A stretch of DNA of 64,000 nt from JAHFTY01 sp964584785 (lineage in GTDB: Bacteria; Acidobacteriota; Terriglobia; 20CM-2-55-15). The stretch is from contig CAZPBY010000032.1 of the NCBI GenBank assembly GCA_964584785.1, positions 15,211-79,210 of the forward strand, written 5' to 3'. How positions within the stretch are numbered: the stretch's first letter is position 1; each line of letters opens with the position of its first letter. The translations under genes and the position numbers were made by a program. Below, piece after piece: positions 27,516 through 35,155 of the stretch. The notes under the pieces were generated by a model. It worked only from the letters and a program-made list of their open reading frames with translations. It had not been told where the DNA came from and did no database searches.

Positions 27516-30166
27516 TGACTGCCGAACACGATCGCCTCGAAGAAGACCGTAGCCGTCGCGTCAGGTGGAAACGGTGGGGGCCCTATCTGAGCGAACGCGC
27601 GTGGGGCACCGTCCGCGAAGACTACAGCGCGGACGGCACGGCGTGGGATTACTTTCCGCATGATCACGCTCGATCGCGCGTGTACCGCTGGAACGAAGAT
27701 GGTCTTGCCGGTGTCAGCGACGACAAGCAGTTTATCTGCCTCGCCCTCGCCTGCTGGAACGGACGCGATCCTATTCTGAAAGAGCGCTTGTTTGGTTTGA
27801 CCGGCAACGAAGGCAATCACGGCGAAGACGTCAAAGAGACCTACTACTACCTCGATAACACTCCCACGCATTCGTACATGAAGTACCTCTACCGCTATCC
27901 CCAGGCGGCCTTCCCTTACGAACAATTGGTGGAAAAGAATCGCCATCGCGGAAAAGCGGATCCGGAGTTCGAGCTCGAAGACACCGGCGTATTCGATGGC
28001 GATCGATATTTCGACATCGTCGTGGAATATGCCAAAGCCGGGCCCGACGATCTTTTGATGCGGATCACAGCGACGAACCGCGGTCCGGAAAAGGCATCGC
28101 TGCACCTCCTGCCGACCGTCTGGTTCCGGAACACGTGGGCGTGGGATCCACAAACCGTGCGCCCGGTGCTGGCTTTGGTGCCGCCCGCCGAACACGGCTT
28201 GCGATCCGTCGCGATCGTCCTGCGTCACGGTGAGGCCGGAAGGTATTCTCTGTTCGCGACCCAAACGCCGGAGGTGTTGTTCACGGATAATGAGACCAAC
28301 TTTGAGCGCCTGTTCGACATCCGGAATTCTGCGCGTTTTACGAAGGACGCATTTCACGATTATCTCGTTTGTGGCCGGACCCAGGCGGTCAATCCCGAAC
28401 GCGCCGGAACGAAAGCGGCCGCGCACTATGCGTTCGAGATCGGTGCGGGAGCGTCCGCAACGGTGCGGCTGCGATTGATTGGCGACGGCGAGCCCGTGCC
28501 GGACGAGCCGCTCGGCGATCGATTCGACACGATTTTTCGCGACCGCGAAAGAGAGGCCGGCGAGTTCTATGCGTCGATCACACCGCCGTCGCTGTCGCTC
28601 GCCGAAGCGTCGGTCATGCGCCAGGCCATTGCGGGACTGCTCTGGTCGAAACAGTTTTATCACTACGACGTTCTGAAGTGGCTGCAAGGCGATCCCGGGT
28701 CTCCGACACCACCAGGCAGCCGGCTCATGGGGCGCAACCGCGGCTGGACTCACCTGAACAACGCGGACGTCATATCGATGCCCGATAAGTGGGAGTATCC
28801 CTGGTACGCAGCATGGGACCTCGCTTTCCATTGTCTGCCGCTGGCTCTCGTTGATTCGGAGTTCGCCAAAGAACAGCTCGAGCTGATGGTGCGTGTCTGG
28901 TACATGCATCCGAACGGGCAAATCCCGGCTTACGAATGGGCTTTCAACGACGTGAATCCGCCCGTGCATGCCTGGGCCGCATGGCGCGTCTATGAGATCG
29001 AACGCCGGGTGCGCGGCAAAGGCGACATGGCTTTCCTGGAACGCGTATTTCACAAGCTGCTGTTGAACTTCACCTGGTGGGTCAATCGCAAGGACGCGGG
29101 CGACAACAATATTTTCGAGGGCGGCTTTCTTGGTCTCGATAACATCGGCGTGTTCGATCGTAATCATCCGTTGCCCGACGGTAGCTATGTCGAACAGTCG
29201 GACGGTACAAGCTGGATGGCGATGTACTGCCTCGACATGCTCACGATTTCACTTGAGCTCGCCCATGCCAACCCGTCCTACGAGGAAGTCGCAACCAAGT
29301 TCCTGGAGCACTTCTTCTATATCGCTCACGCGATGAACAATATCGGCGACGACAACGCCGAGTTGTGGGATGAAGCGGACGGTTTCTACTACGATATCCT
29401 GCGATCCACAACCCAGCCGTGTTTCAGGATGCGGGTGCGGTCGATGGTGGGTCTGATTCCGCTTCTCGCCGTAACCACGCTGGAAGCCGAAGTCCTCAGC
29501 AATCTGCCGGGGTTTCGACAACGTCTCGAATGGTTTCTCGTGCATCGGCAGGACGTCGCCGCAAACATCTCCCACATGCGCGACCCGGCCCGTCCGGATC
29601 GCCTGTTGATATCGGTCGTCAGCCCGGACCGGCTGCGCCGCATCCTGCGTCCGATGCTGGATGAAGCCGAATTCCTGTCGCCATTCGGATTGCGATCGGT
29701 ATCGCGATACCACCGCGATCATCCTTACGAGATTCAACTCGACGGTCATGTTTACTCGATCGATTACGAACCCGCGGAATCCACCACCGTGCTGTTCGGC
29801 GGAAACTCGAATTGGCGCGGGCCGATATGGATGCCGGTGAACTACCTCATCATCGAGGCGCTTCAGCGTTTCGAGTACTACCTTGGAAGCGACTTCAAAG
29901 TTGAAATGCCGACCGGCACCGGAGAATTGTTCAACCTTGCCGATGTGGCCGCGGAACTCTCCCGCCGGCTCACGGCACTGTTTCTGCCGGACTCGAACGG
30001 TCACCGTCCGTTTGAGGGATCGGACCGCACCCATCGAAACGGCGACGCCGTGCTCTTCCACGAGTACTTCCACGGGGATACCGGGAAAGGACTCGGTGCC
30101 AGTCATCAGACCGGCTGGACGGCGCTCGTCGCCAAGCTCATCGAACAACAAGGCCGCATCGGTTAA
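27515..30166 (+). CDS. GH63-type glucosidase
   Basis: This 883-residue protein has no evident signal peptide and looks cytoplasmic. It matches bacterial glucosidase-like proteins of glycoside hydrolase family 63 (clan GH-G). The N-terminal beta-sandwich part begins WGPYLSERAWGTVREDYS, and a C-terminal (alpha/alpha)6 barrel contains MPDKWEYPWYAAWDLAFH, EGGFLGLDNIGVFDR and NWRGPIWMPVNY. Family members act on alpha-glucosides or on mannosyl/glucosylglycerate; which substrate is used here is open. Its start overlaps the SDR stop, tying it to glucose or sugar oxidation. Confidence 0.88.
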   Translation: MTAEHDRLEEDRSRRVRWKRWGPYLSERAWGTVREDYSADGTAWDYFPHDHARSRVYRWNEDGLAGVSDDKQFICLALACWNGRDPILKERLFGLTGNEGNHGEDVKETYYYLDNTPTHSYMKYLYRYPQAAFPYEQLVEKNRHRGKADPEFELEDTGVFDGDRYFDIVVEYAKAGPDDLLMRITATNRGPEKASLHLLPTVWFRNTWAWDPQTVRPVLALVPPAEHGLRSVAIVLRHGEAGRYSLFATQTPEVLFTDNETNFERLFDIRNSARFTKDAFHDYLVCGRTQAVNPERAGTKAAAHYAFEIGAGASATVRLRLIGDGEPVPDEPLGDRFDTIFRDREREAGEFYASITPPSLSLAEASVMRQAIAGLLWSKQFYHYDVLKWLQGDPGSPTPPGSRLMGRNRGWTHLNNADVISMPDKWEYPWYAAWDLAFHCLPLALVDSEFAKEQLELMVRVWYMHPNGQIPAYEWAFNDVNPPVHAWAAWRVYEIERRVRGKGDMAFLERVFHKLLLNFTWWVNRKDAGDNNIFEGGFLGLDNIGVFDRNHPLPDGSYVEQSDGTSWMAMYCLDMLTISLELAHANPSYEEVATKFLEHFFYIAHAMNNIGDDNAELWDEADGFYYDILRSTTQPCFRMRVRSMVGLIPLLAVTTLEAEVLSNLPGFRQRLEWFLVHRQDVAANISHMRDPARPDRLLISVVSPDRLRRILRPMLDEAEFLSPFGLRSVSRYHRDHPYEIQLDGHVYSIDYEPAESTTVLFGGNSNWRGPIWMPVNYLIIEALQRFEYYLGSDFKVEMPTGTGELFNLADVAAELSRRLTALFLPDSNGHRPFEGSDRTHRNGDAVLFHEYFHGDTGKGLGASHQTGWTALVAKLIEQQGRIG

Positions 30167-30175
30167 CTGAATGCG

Positions 30176-30613
30176 TCACGCGCCGATGTCTTCATTCCAG
30201 AGCGCGGGATTGGACTTGATGAACTCATTCATCAAGTCAATGCATTCCGGGTTCTGAAGGACCTCCACAATAACGCCGCGAGACTTCAACAGTTCCTCGT
30301 CACCGAGGAAGGTCTGGTTCTCGCCAACGATCACTCGCGGAATGCCGTACAAAAGGATAGCGCCGCTGCACATCGCGCACGGCGAAAGGGTGGTGTAAAT
30401 GGTGCACTCACGGTAAACGGAAGCGGTCTGGCGGCCCGCATTCTCGAACGCATCCATTTCGCCGTGCAGGACCACGCTGCCGTTCTGCACGCGACGATTG
30501 TGGCCGCGTCCGATAATCTTTCCGCGATACACGATCGTCGAGCCGATCGGAATCCCTCCTTCGCTCAGTCCTTTTCTCGCTTCGTCAATCGCGGCCCGCA
30601 TGAATTCGTCCAT
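30176..30613 (-). CDS. Cytosine deaminase, yeast FCY1-like
   Basis: This 145-residue protein is strikingly close in layout to the fungal cytosine deaminase: EGGIPIGSTIV, GRGHNRRVQNGS, HGE with His50 and catalytic Glu52, TTLSPCAMCSGAI with Cys79 and Cys82, YGIPRVIVGEN, and a C-terminal WNEDIGA. These residues bind the zinc and deaminate cytosine to uracil for pyrimidine salvage. Most characterised bacterial cytosine deaminases are instead CodA-type amidohydrolases. It converges with the glucosidase gene and stands alone. Confidence 0.88.
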   Translation of the reverse strand: MDEFMRAAIDEARKGLSEGGIPIGSTIVYRGKIIGRGHNRRVQNGSVVLHGEMDAFENAGRQTASVYRECTIYTTLSPCAMCSGAILLYGIPRVIVGENQTFLGDEELLKSRGVIVEVLQNPECIDLMNEFIKSNPALWNEDIGA

Positions 30614-30645
30614 GGTGCGTCATTATAACGAGGGGAAAAGGCGAG

Positions 30646-30770
30646 ATCCGGCTATTTGCATATCACGTTGGACGTTGGACGTCCTACATTGGGCATATGC
30701 GGAAGCTGCCTCCCGAATATGTTTGATGTTGGGATGTCCAACGTCAAACGTGGTACGCAAATAGCCGGAT
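30646..30770. mobile_element. MITE-like palindromic element, copy B
   Basis: This 125-bp element is bounded by 24-bp terminal inverted repeats, 30646-30669 (ATCCGGCTATTTGCATATCA followed by CGTT) and 30747-30770, matching at 22 of 24 positions. Inside is a hairpin with TTGGACGTCC/GGATGTCCAA arms and a central GGAAGCTGC block. There is no coding capacity and no clear target duplication. The ends match those of the larger element at 37681-38136. Confidence 0.82.
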
Positions 30771-30967
30771 TTCTTCCACCGCGCCCGGTTGCCGCAGTTG
30801 ACAACCTCTACTTCTGTTTTCGATACTCTCCTCAGCGCGCTTTGGGGCGCCTCCTGTCCGCGGCAAGGGAGAGTACTCCCACCCAACCTTACACGTACAA
30901 CAATCCGGACCTTCACTCCGGCCTGTACTCAGCGGACTTCAGGCGAATACGGAAGGAAGGTTTTGAG

Positions 30968-32884
30968 ATGACAAGGCGAATCACGCCTCAGACGACCCTC
31001 GACAATCTGAAGAAAGAAGCGAAGCGCTGGCTGAAAGAGCTGCGCGCGAACGATGCCGCAGCACGTTTGCGGCTGGAGCAAGCGATTTCGAAGCCTCCCG
31101 AAATCCCCACACTGCGCGACGTTCAGCGTGCGCTCGCCGTCGAATTCGGATTCCCCGGTTGGGCGGCGATCAAGGAAGCGGTGGAGAACGGATCGAACTA
31201 CGAACGGCTTGCAAACGATATGGTTCGCGCTTATGCCACCGGCGACGCAGCGGCCATGCAACGTATCAACGAGCATTACGGACGATCGTCAACTGTCGAG
31301 GATCTTCGCGCGACTGTTTGGCGGCTCATCTACAAGGTTCGACAAGCGCGAGGCGATGCGCTCGCTTTCGGTGTCGCCGAAGCGCAGGAACTGATCGCGC
31401 GCACGTCCGGCTTCAACAACTGGACTGCTCTGAAAGAGTCCGTGGCCAGGGGTGTCTCTACAGCGGTCCCTGCCTACGCCGTCGATGCACAGCAGAAAAA
31501 GATCTGGCCCGGGCGCGAAGTCACCGAAAAGGAATGGGACGAGATCATCGATGTCATGAAGGACCACCGCATCACCGCGCTGGAAGCCCACGGGCTGATG
31601 ACCGACAGCGCGCTAAAGCGGGTTGCCCGGCTCGATCATGTGACGTCACTTCAGCTCGGTGGTTCGCGGCAGTTGAGCGACGAAGGCTTGCAACAACTGG
31701 CGAACTTGCCGCTACTGGAACATCTCGACCTGAACGAATATCCAGGCGGCAAACTCACGGACCGCGGGCTCGAGGTTCTCCGCCATCTGCCCAATCTGCG
31801 AACATTCGACATGACGTGGCAGCGCGGCATCTCCGACGACGGCGTCGCCAATCTGAAGTTTTGCGAGAAGCTGGAAGCCGTCAACGTGATGGGCACACCC
31901 ACAGGAGACGGCGTCATCGCAGCGCTTCGCGGAAAGGCGAGCCTGCACCGTTTGGATACCGGACGGCTCGTCACCGACGCCGGTCTCGCGTTCCTCCACG
32001 ATTTTCCCCGGTTCAAGAAGTGGCAGGGTGGCGAATCGGCGGACGCCGAGTTGCCGGTCGACGACGAACCAACGCATCTGCTCATCGACGGTCCTTTTAC
32101 GAACAAAGGACTCGCCAATCTTGCCGGCCTCGACGGCGTTTTCGCGCTGGATCTGTTCTGGCACGTCACCGGCATCACTGCAGAGGCTTTCGAAGTCCTG
32201 CGACACCTGCCGAACCTCGCTTCTCTCGGTTGCGACGGCGAACTCAGCAATGACGAAGCCATGCGGCATATCGCGTCCATCCCACGGCTGCGCAAGCTGC
32301 GCGCGCAGGGAACCGTCGCCACCGACGATGGGTTCATTGCCTTAAGCCGGTCGGCAACTCTCGAACGATTGTGGGGAAGGGAGTGTCCGAACCTCACTGG
32401 AAAAGGCTTCGTGGCGTTGTCCAAAATGCCTGCGCTGCGCGCTCTCGGCGTCAGTTGCCAGCGCGTGGATGACGGCGCGCTGTCCAGCCTGCCTGGATTT
32501 CCGGCGCTGCGTGACCTGACGCCGATCGACGTCAAGGATGAAGGGTTCCGTTATGTCGGCAGGTGCATTCGGCTGGAACGTCTGGCGTGCATGTACTGCC
32601 GCGATACAACGGACGCCGCAACCGAACACGTTGCGGGTTTGCAGCTCAAAACGTATTACGCGGGGTTAACGATGATTACCGACCGAAGCCTCGAGATTCT
32701 CGGCCGCATGCTGCCGCTGGAATCCATTGAGTTTTATCAAACCAGGTCCGTGACGGACGCCGGACTTCCGTACCTCGCGCGCCTGCCCCGTTTGCGAGAG
32801 GTTCACCTCAGCGGACTACCCAATGTCACGCTGGCGGGAACTGCGGTTTTTCCCGCCGGTGTTCGGGTGGTATACGACGTTTGA
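30968..32884 (+). CDS. Leucine-rich-repeat protein with N-terminal acidobacterial helical module
   Basis: The protein has 638 residues from the ATG at 30968, which has GGAAGGAAGG just upstream; the frame stays open further up through the repeat element, but that part is not credible coding sequence. Residues 1 to about 75 form a helical module (LKKEAKRWLKELRA, RDVQRALAVEFGFPGW) also found at the start of the ankyrin protein at 62325. A second GFNNWTALKE copy follows at about 150. The rest is leucine-rich repeats of the TDxGLxxLxxLPxL type, as in bacterial LRR proteins that bind proteins. There is no signal peptide, so it is probably cytoplasmic. Partner unknown. Confidence 0.82.
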   Translation: MTRRITPQTTLDNLKKEAKRWLKELRANDAAARLRLEQAISKPPEIPTLRDVQRALAVEFGFPGWAAIKEAVENGSNYERLANDMVRAYATGDAAAMQRINEHYGRSSTVEDLRATVWRLIYKVRQARGDALAFGVAEAQELIARTSGFNNWTALKESVARGVSTAVPAYAVDAQQKKIWPGREVTEKEWDEIIDVMKDHRITALEAHGLMTDSALKRVARLDHVTSLQLGGSRQLSDEGLQQLANLPLLEHLDLNEYPGGKLTDRGLEVLRHLPNLRTFDMTWQRGISDDGVANLKFCEKLEAVNVMGTPTGDGVIAALRGKASLHRLDTGRLVTDAGLAFLHDFPRFKKWQGGESADAELPVDDEPTHLLIDGPFTNKGLANLAGLDGVFALDLFWHVTGITAEAFEVLRHLPNLASLGCDGELSNDEAMRHIASIPRLRKLRAQGTVATDDGFIALSRSATLERLWGRECPNLTGKGFVALSKMPALRALGVSCQRVDDGALSSLPGFPALRDLTPIDVKDEGFRYVGRCIRLERLACMYCRDTTDAATEHVAGLQLKTYYAGLTMITDRSLEILGRMLPLESIEFYQTRSVTDAGLPYLARLPRLREVHLSGLPNVTLAGTAVFPAGVRVVYDV

Positions 32885-32892
32885 AGATTACG

Positions 32893-32984
32893 TCACGAAG
32901 CCGGTCGCTGCGCTCGGGGTTCTGCTCGTTGTGTCGCTGTTGAACAATGTCCAGAACCCGGAGCGCAGAGACGGGCTTCGTGAT
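32893..32984. repeat. Long hairpin between convergent genes (possible bidirectional terminator)
   Basis: Arms 32893-32924 and 32953-32984 pair at 29 of 32 positions around a 28-base loop, between the LRR stop and the M13 stop. The stem is very long and lacks a T tract, so it is closer to a REP/MITE hairpin than to a standard terminator, though it could stop transcripts from both sides. Confidence 0.78.
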
Positions 32985-33007
32985 GCCAGCTTCAGTGTTG
33001 GAGCGAC

Positions 33008-35077
33008 TCACCAAATATGTACGTGGTCGGAGTCCGGACGCCACATGGGCTGGCCTTCCTTTACGCCGAAGGCTTCGTAGAATTCGGGAATGTTCGAGAA
33101 CGGACCGAGGACGCGCCATTTCGGCGGCGCGTGGACGTCGCTCAACAGGCCTCGGCGCAGCAGTTCCTCACGCCGCTGATCGAGCCAGCCCAGCGAATAA
33201 CCGAGGAAAAATCGCTGAAGTGGTGTGAGGCCGCCGATCTTCTCGCCTTTCTTGTATTGGTCGGTCTTCTCGAAAGCATCCAGTCCGAGAAGGATTCCAC
33301 CATAATCCGCGATGTTCTCGCCCAGACTCGCTTTGCCGTTGATGTGCAGACCGGGCAGCGGTTCATACGCGTCGAATTGTTTGACCATGAGCGCGGCTCG
33401 CTCCTCGAACTTTTTCGCGTCCTCTTTGGTCCACCATTCGGCGAGGTTGCCGGCCGCGTCGTACTGACGTCCGTCGTCGTCGAAGCCGTGAGTGATTTCA
33501 TGGCCGATCGTCGAGGCGCCCGCGTATCCGTAGACCACGGCATCATCGGCGTCCGAGTCACGCACGCCGGGAATTTCGAAGATTGCCGCAGGCAACACGA
33601 TCTCGTTATTCGACGGGTTGTAGTACGCGTTGTAGGTTTGCGGCGTCATCGTCCATTCTGTCCGATCGACGGGTTTGCCGAACTTCGAAAGATTGTCGTC
33701 GAATCGCCACCGGGCCGCGCTCAGCATGTTTTCACAAAAGGACGACCGGCCGATGACCAGCGCGGAATAGTCTTTCCACTTATCCGGATACCCCACCTTT
33801 TTCGTCACGGCCTGCAGCTTCTGGTGAGCTTTGGCTTTTGTGACGTCGCTCATCCAATCGAGTTTGTCGATGCGTTCGCTGTAGGCCGTCCGGATGGACT
33901 CGACGAGATCGGAATAACGCTTTTTCGCCGCCTCGGGAAAATACTCGTTCACAAAGATGCGCCCGAGCACCATTCCCATCGCCTGGTTCTCGGCGTCGAG
34001 CACGCGCTTCCATCGGGGCCGCGGCTCTTTTTGACCCGAAAGGACGCGGTGGTAAAAGTTGAAGTCTTCGGTATCGATGTCCTTGCTCAGAAACGGCGCG
34101 TATTCGCTGAGCAGATGAAAACGCAGGTAGTCCTTCAGCACCGGCATCGGTGTCTTCTTCAACAGGCCGTCGAGACCGCTGAAGAATTCCGGCTGTCCGA
34201 CCACAACGAAAGTCGGGTGGAGATTCCAGGCGACGAGTTTGGCATTCCAGTCGATCGATGGCGTCTTCTGGCGGACCTCCGCCAGAGTCATCTTGTTGTA
34301 GTTGCGCAAAGAATCGCGCAGGTCTTCAAGCTTTCGGGAGACCTTCGCCAGCGAAGTCTCGAACGCCATGATTTGGGAGGCCTGTGTTGTGGCGGTTTGA
34401 TCATCGTTTCCGAGCAGCTTCAGCATGTGCTGCAGATGCGAAACATATTCTGTTCGGGTCTTCGCCACACCCGCTTCGTTGTTGAAGTAATAGTCGCGAT
34501 CCGGGAGCCCAAGTCCGCCCTGAGAAAGATGGACGGCCATTTCGTCGCTTTTCTTCTCGTCCTGATAAACGGAAATGTCGAAGAACGGTCCGACGCCGAT
34601 GCGATGCAGCGCGAATGATTCGTCGATCAGATCCGGGAGGCTCGAAATCGCGTCGATGCGATCGAGTTCGATCTTCAATGGCTTGATGCCGAGTTCGTTG
34701 GCTTTGGACTCGTCCATCGCGGTCGTCCAGAAGTCACCGATCTTCTGGGGATCGCTGCCGAACAACGCATCCTTCTTATTCGCGGCATTCTCATTGATCG
34801 TTCGCAGTTGCAGGTACAGCTCATCGCGCACGACATTGCCGATCCCCCACGCCGACTCGGAAGCGGGGATGGGATTCCCTTTGAGCCATCCTCCGTTGGC
34901 ATATTCGAAAAAGTCCTGGCCGGGATTGGCGGTCAGGTCCATGTTCGCCTTCAGAAAATCCTCCTTGGGTGCGGGTTTGGTGGCCGCAGGCTGAGACTGC
35001 GTGCGGTTACAACCGGAGAGAATGAGGCCGGCGGCAAGAATCAGTGTCAGGTAATATCGATTTTTGAGAGTAGGCAT
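33008..35077 (-). CDS. M13-family metallopeptidase lipoprotein (neprilysin/PepO type)
   Basis: The protein has 689 residues from the ATG at 35077, where a lipoprotein signal begins (LILAAGLILSGC, lipid-bearing Cys in the LSGC lipobox). The in-frame extension upstream has no signal and is not used. M13 features are the substrate-binding NAYYNPSNNEIVLPAAI, zinc motif HEITHGFDD (HExxH), third ligand and GENIADYGG downstream, and a final HIW resembling the family's C-terminal RVW. It should be an outer- or inner-membrane-anchored oligopeptidase cutting peptides of limited size in the periplasm. Confidence 0.93.
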   Translation of the reverse strand: MPTLKNRYYLTLILAAGLILSGCNRTQSQPAATKPAPKEDFLKANMDLTANPGQDFFEYANGGWLKGNPIPASESAWGIGNVVRDELYLQLRTINENAANKKDALFGSDPQKIGDFWTTAMDESKANELGIKPLKIELDRIDAISSLPDLIDESFALHRIGVGPFFDISVYQDEKKSDEMAVHLSQGGLGLPDRDYYFNNEAGVAKTRTEYVSHLQHMLKLLGNDDQTATTQASQIMAFETSLAKVSRKLEDLRDSLRNYNKMTLAEVRQKTPSIDWNAKLVAWNLHPTFVVVGQPEFFSGLDGLLKKTPMPVLKDYLRFHLLSEYAPFLSKDIDTEDFNFYHRVLSGQKEPRPRWKRVLDAENQAMGMVLGRIFVNEYFPEAAKKRYSDLVESIRTAYSERIDKLDWMSDVTKAKAHQKLQAVTKKVGYPDKWKDYSALVIGRSSFCENMLSAARWRFDDNLSKFGKPVDRTEWTMTPQTYNAYYNPSNNEIVLPAAIFEIPGVRDSDADDAVVYGYAGASTIGHEITHGFDDDGRQYDAAGNLAEWWTKEDAKKFEERAALMVKQFDAYEPLPGLHINGKASLGENIADYGGILLGLDAFEKTDQYKKGEKIGGLTPLQRFFLGYSLGWLDQRREELLRRGLLSDVHAPPKWRVLGPFSNIPEFYEAFGVKEGQPMWRPDSDHVHIW

Positions 35078-35155
35078 AGGTCTTGGAATTTTACGCTCGT
35101 TTTTGTTGAAAACCGCGGGTAACCGGTTTCGTTTCAGGCAGTACATTCATTTCTT

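Noticed and set aside
30656..30967. N-terminal extension of the LRR protein through the MITE-like element
   Set aside because: The ribosome-binding site and conserved helical module begin at 30968; the extension reads through a repeat.
33017..34618. Long antisense open frame (533 codons) across the M13 peptidase
   Set aside because: The M13 frame holds all catalytic motifs; the antisense frame resembles no family and has no start signal.
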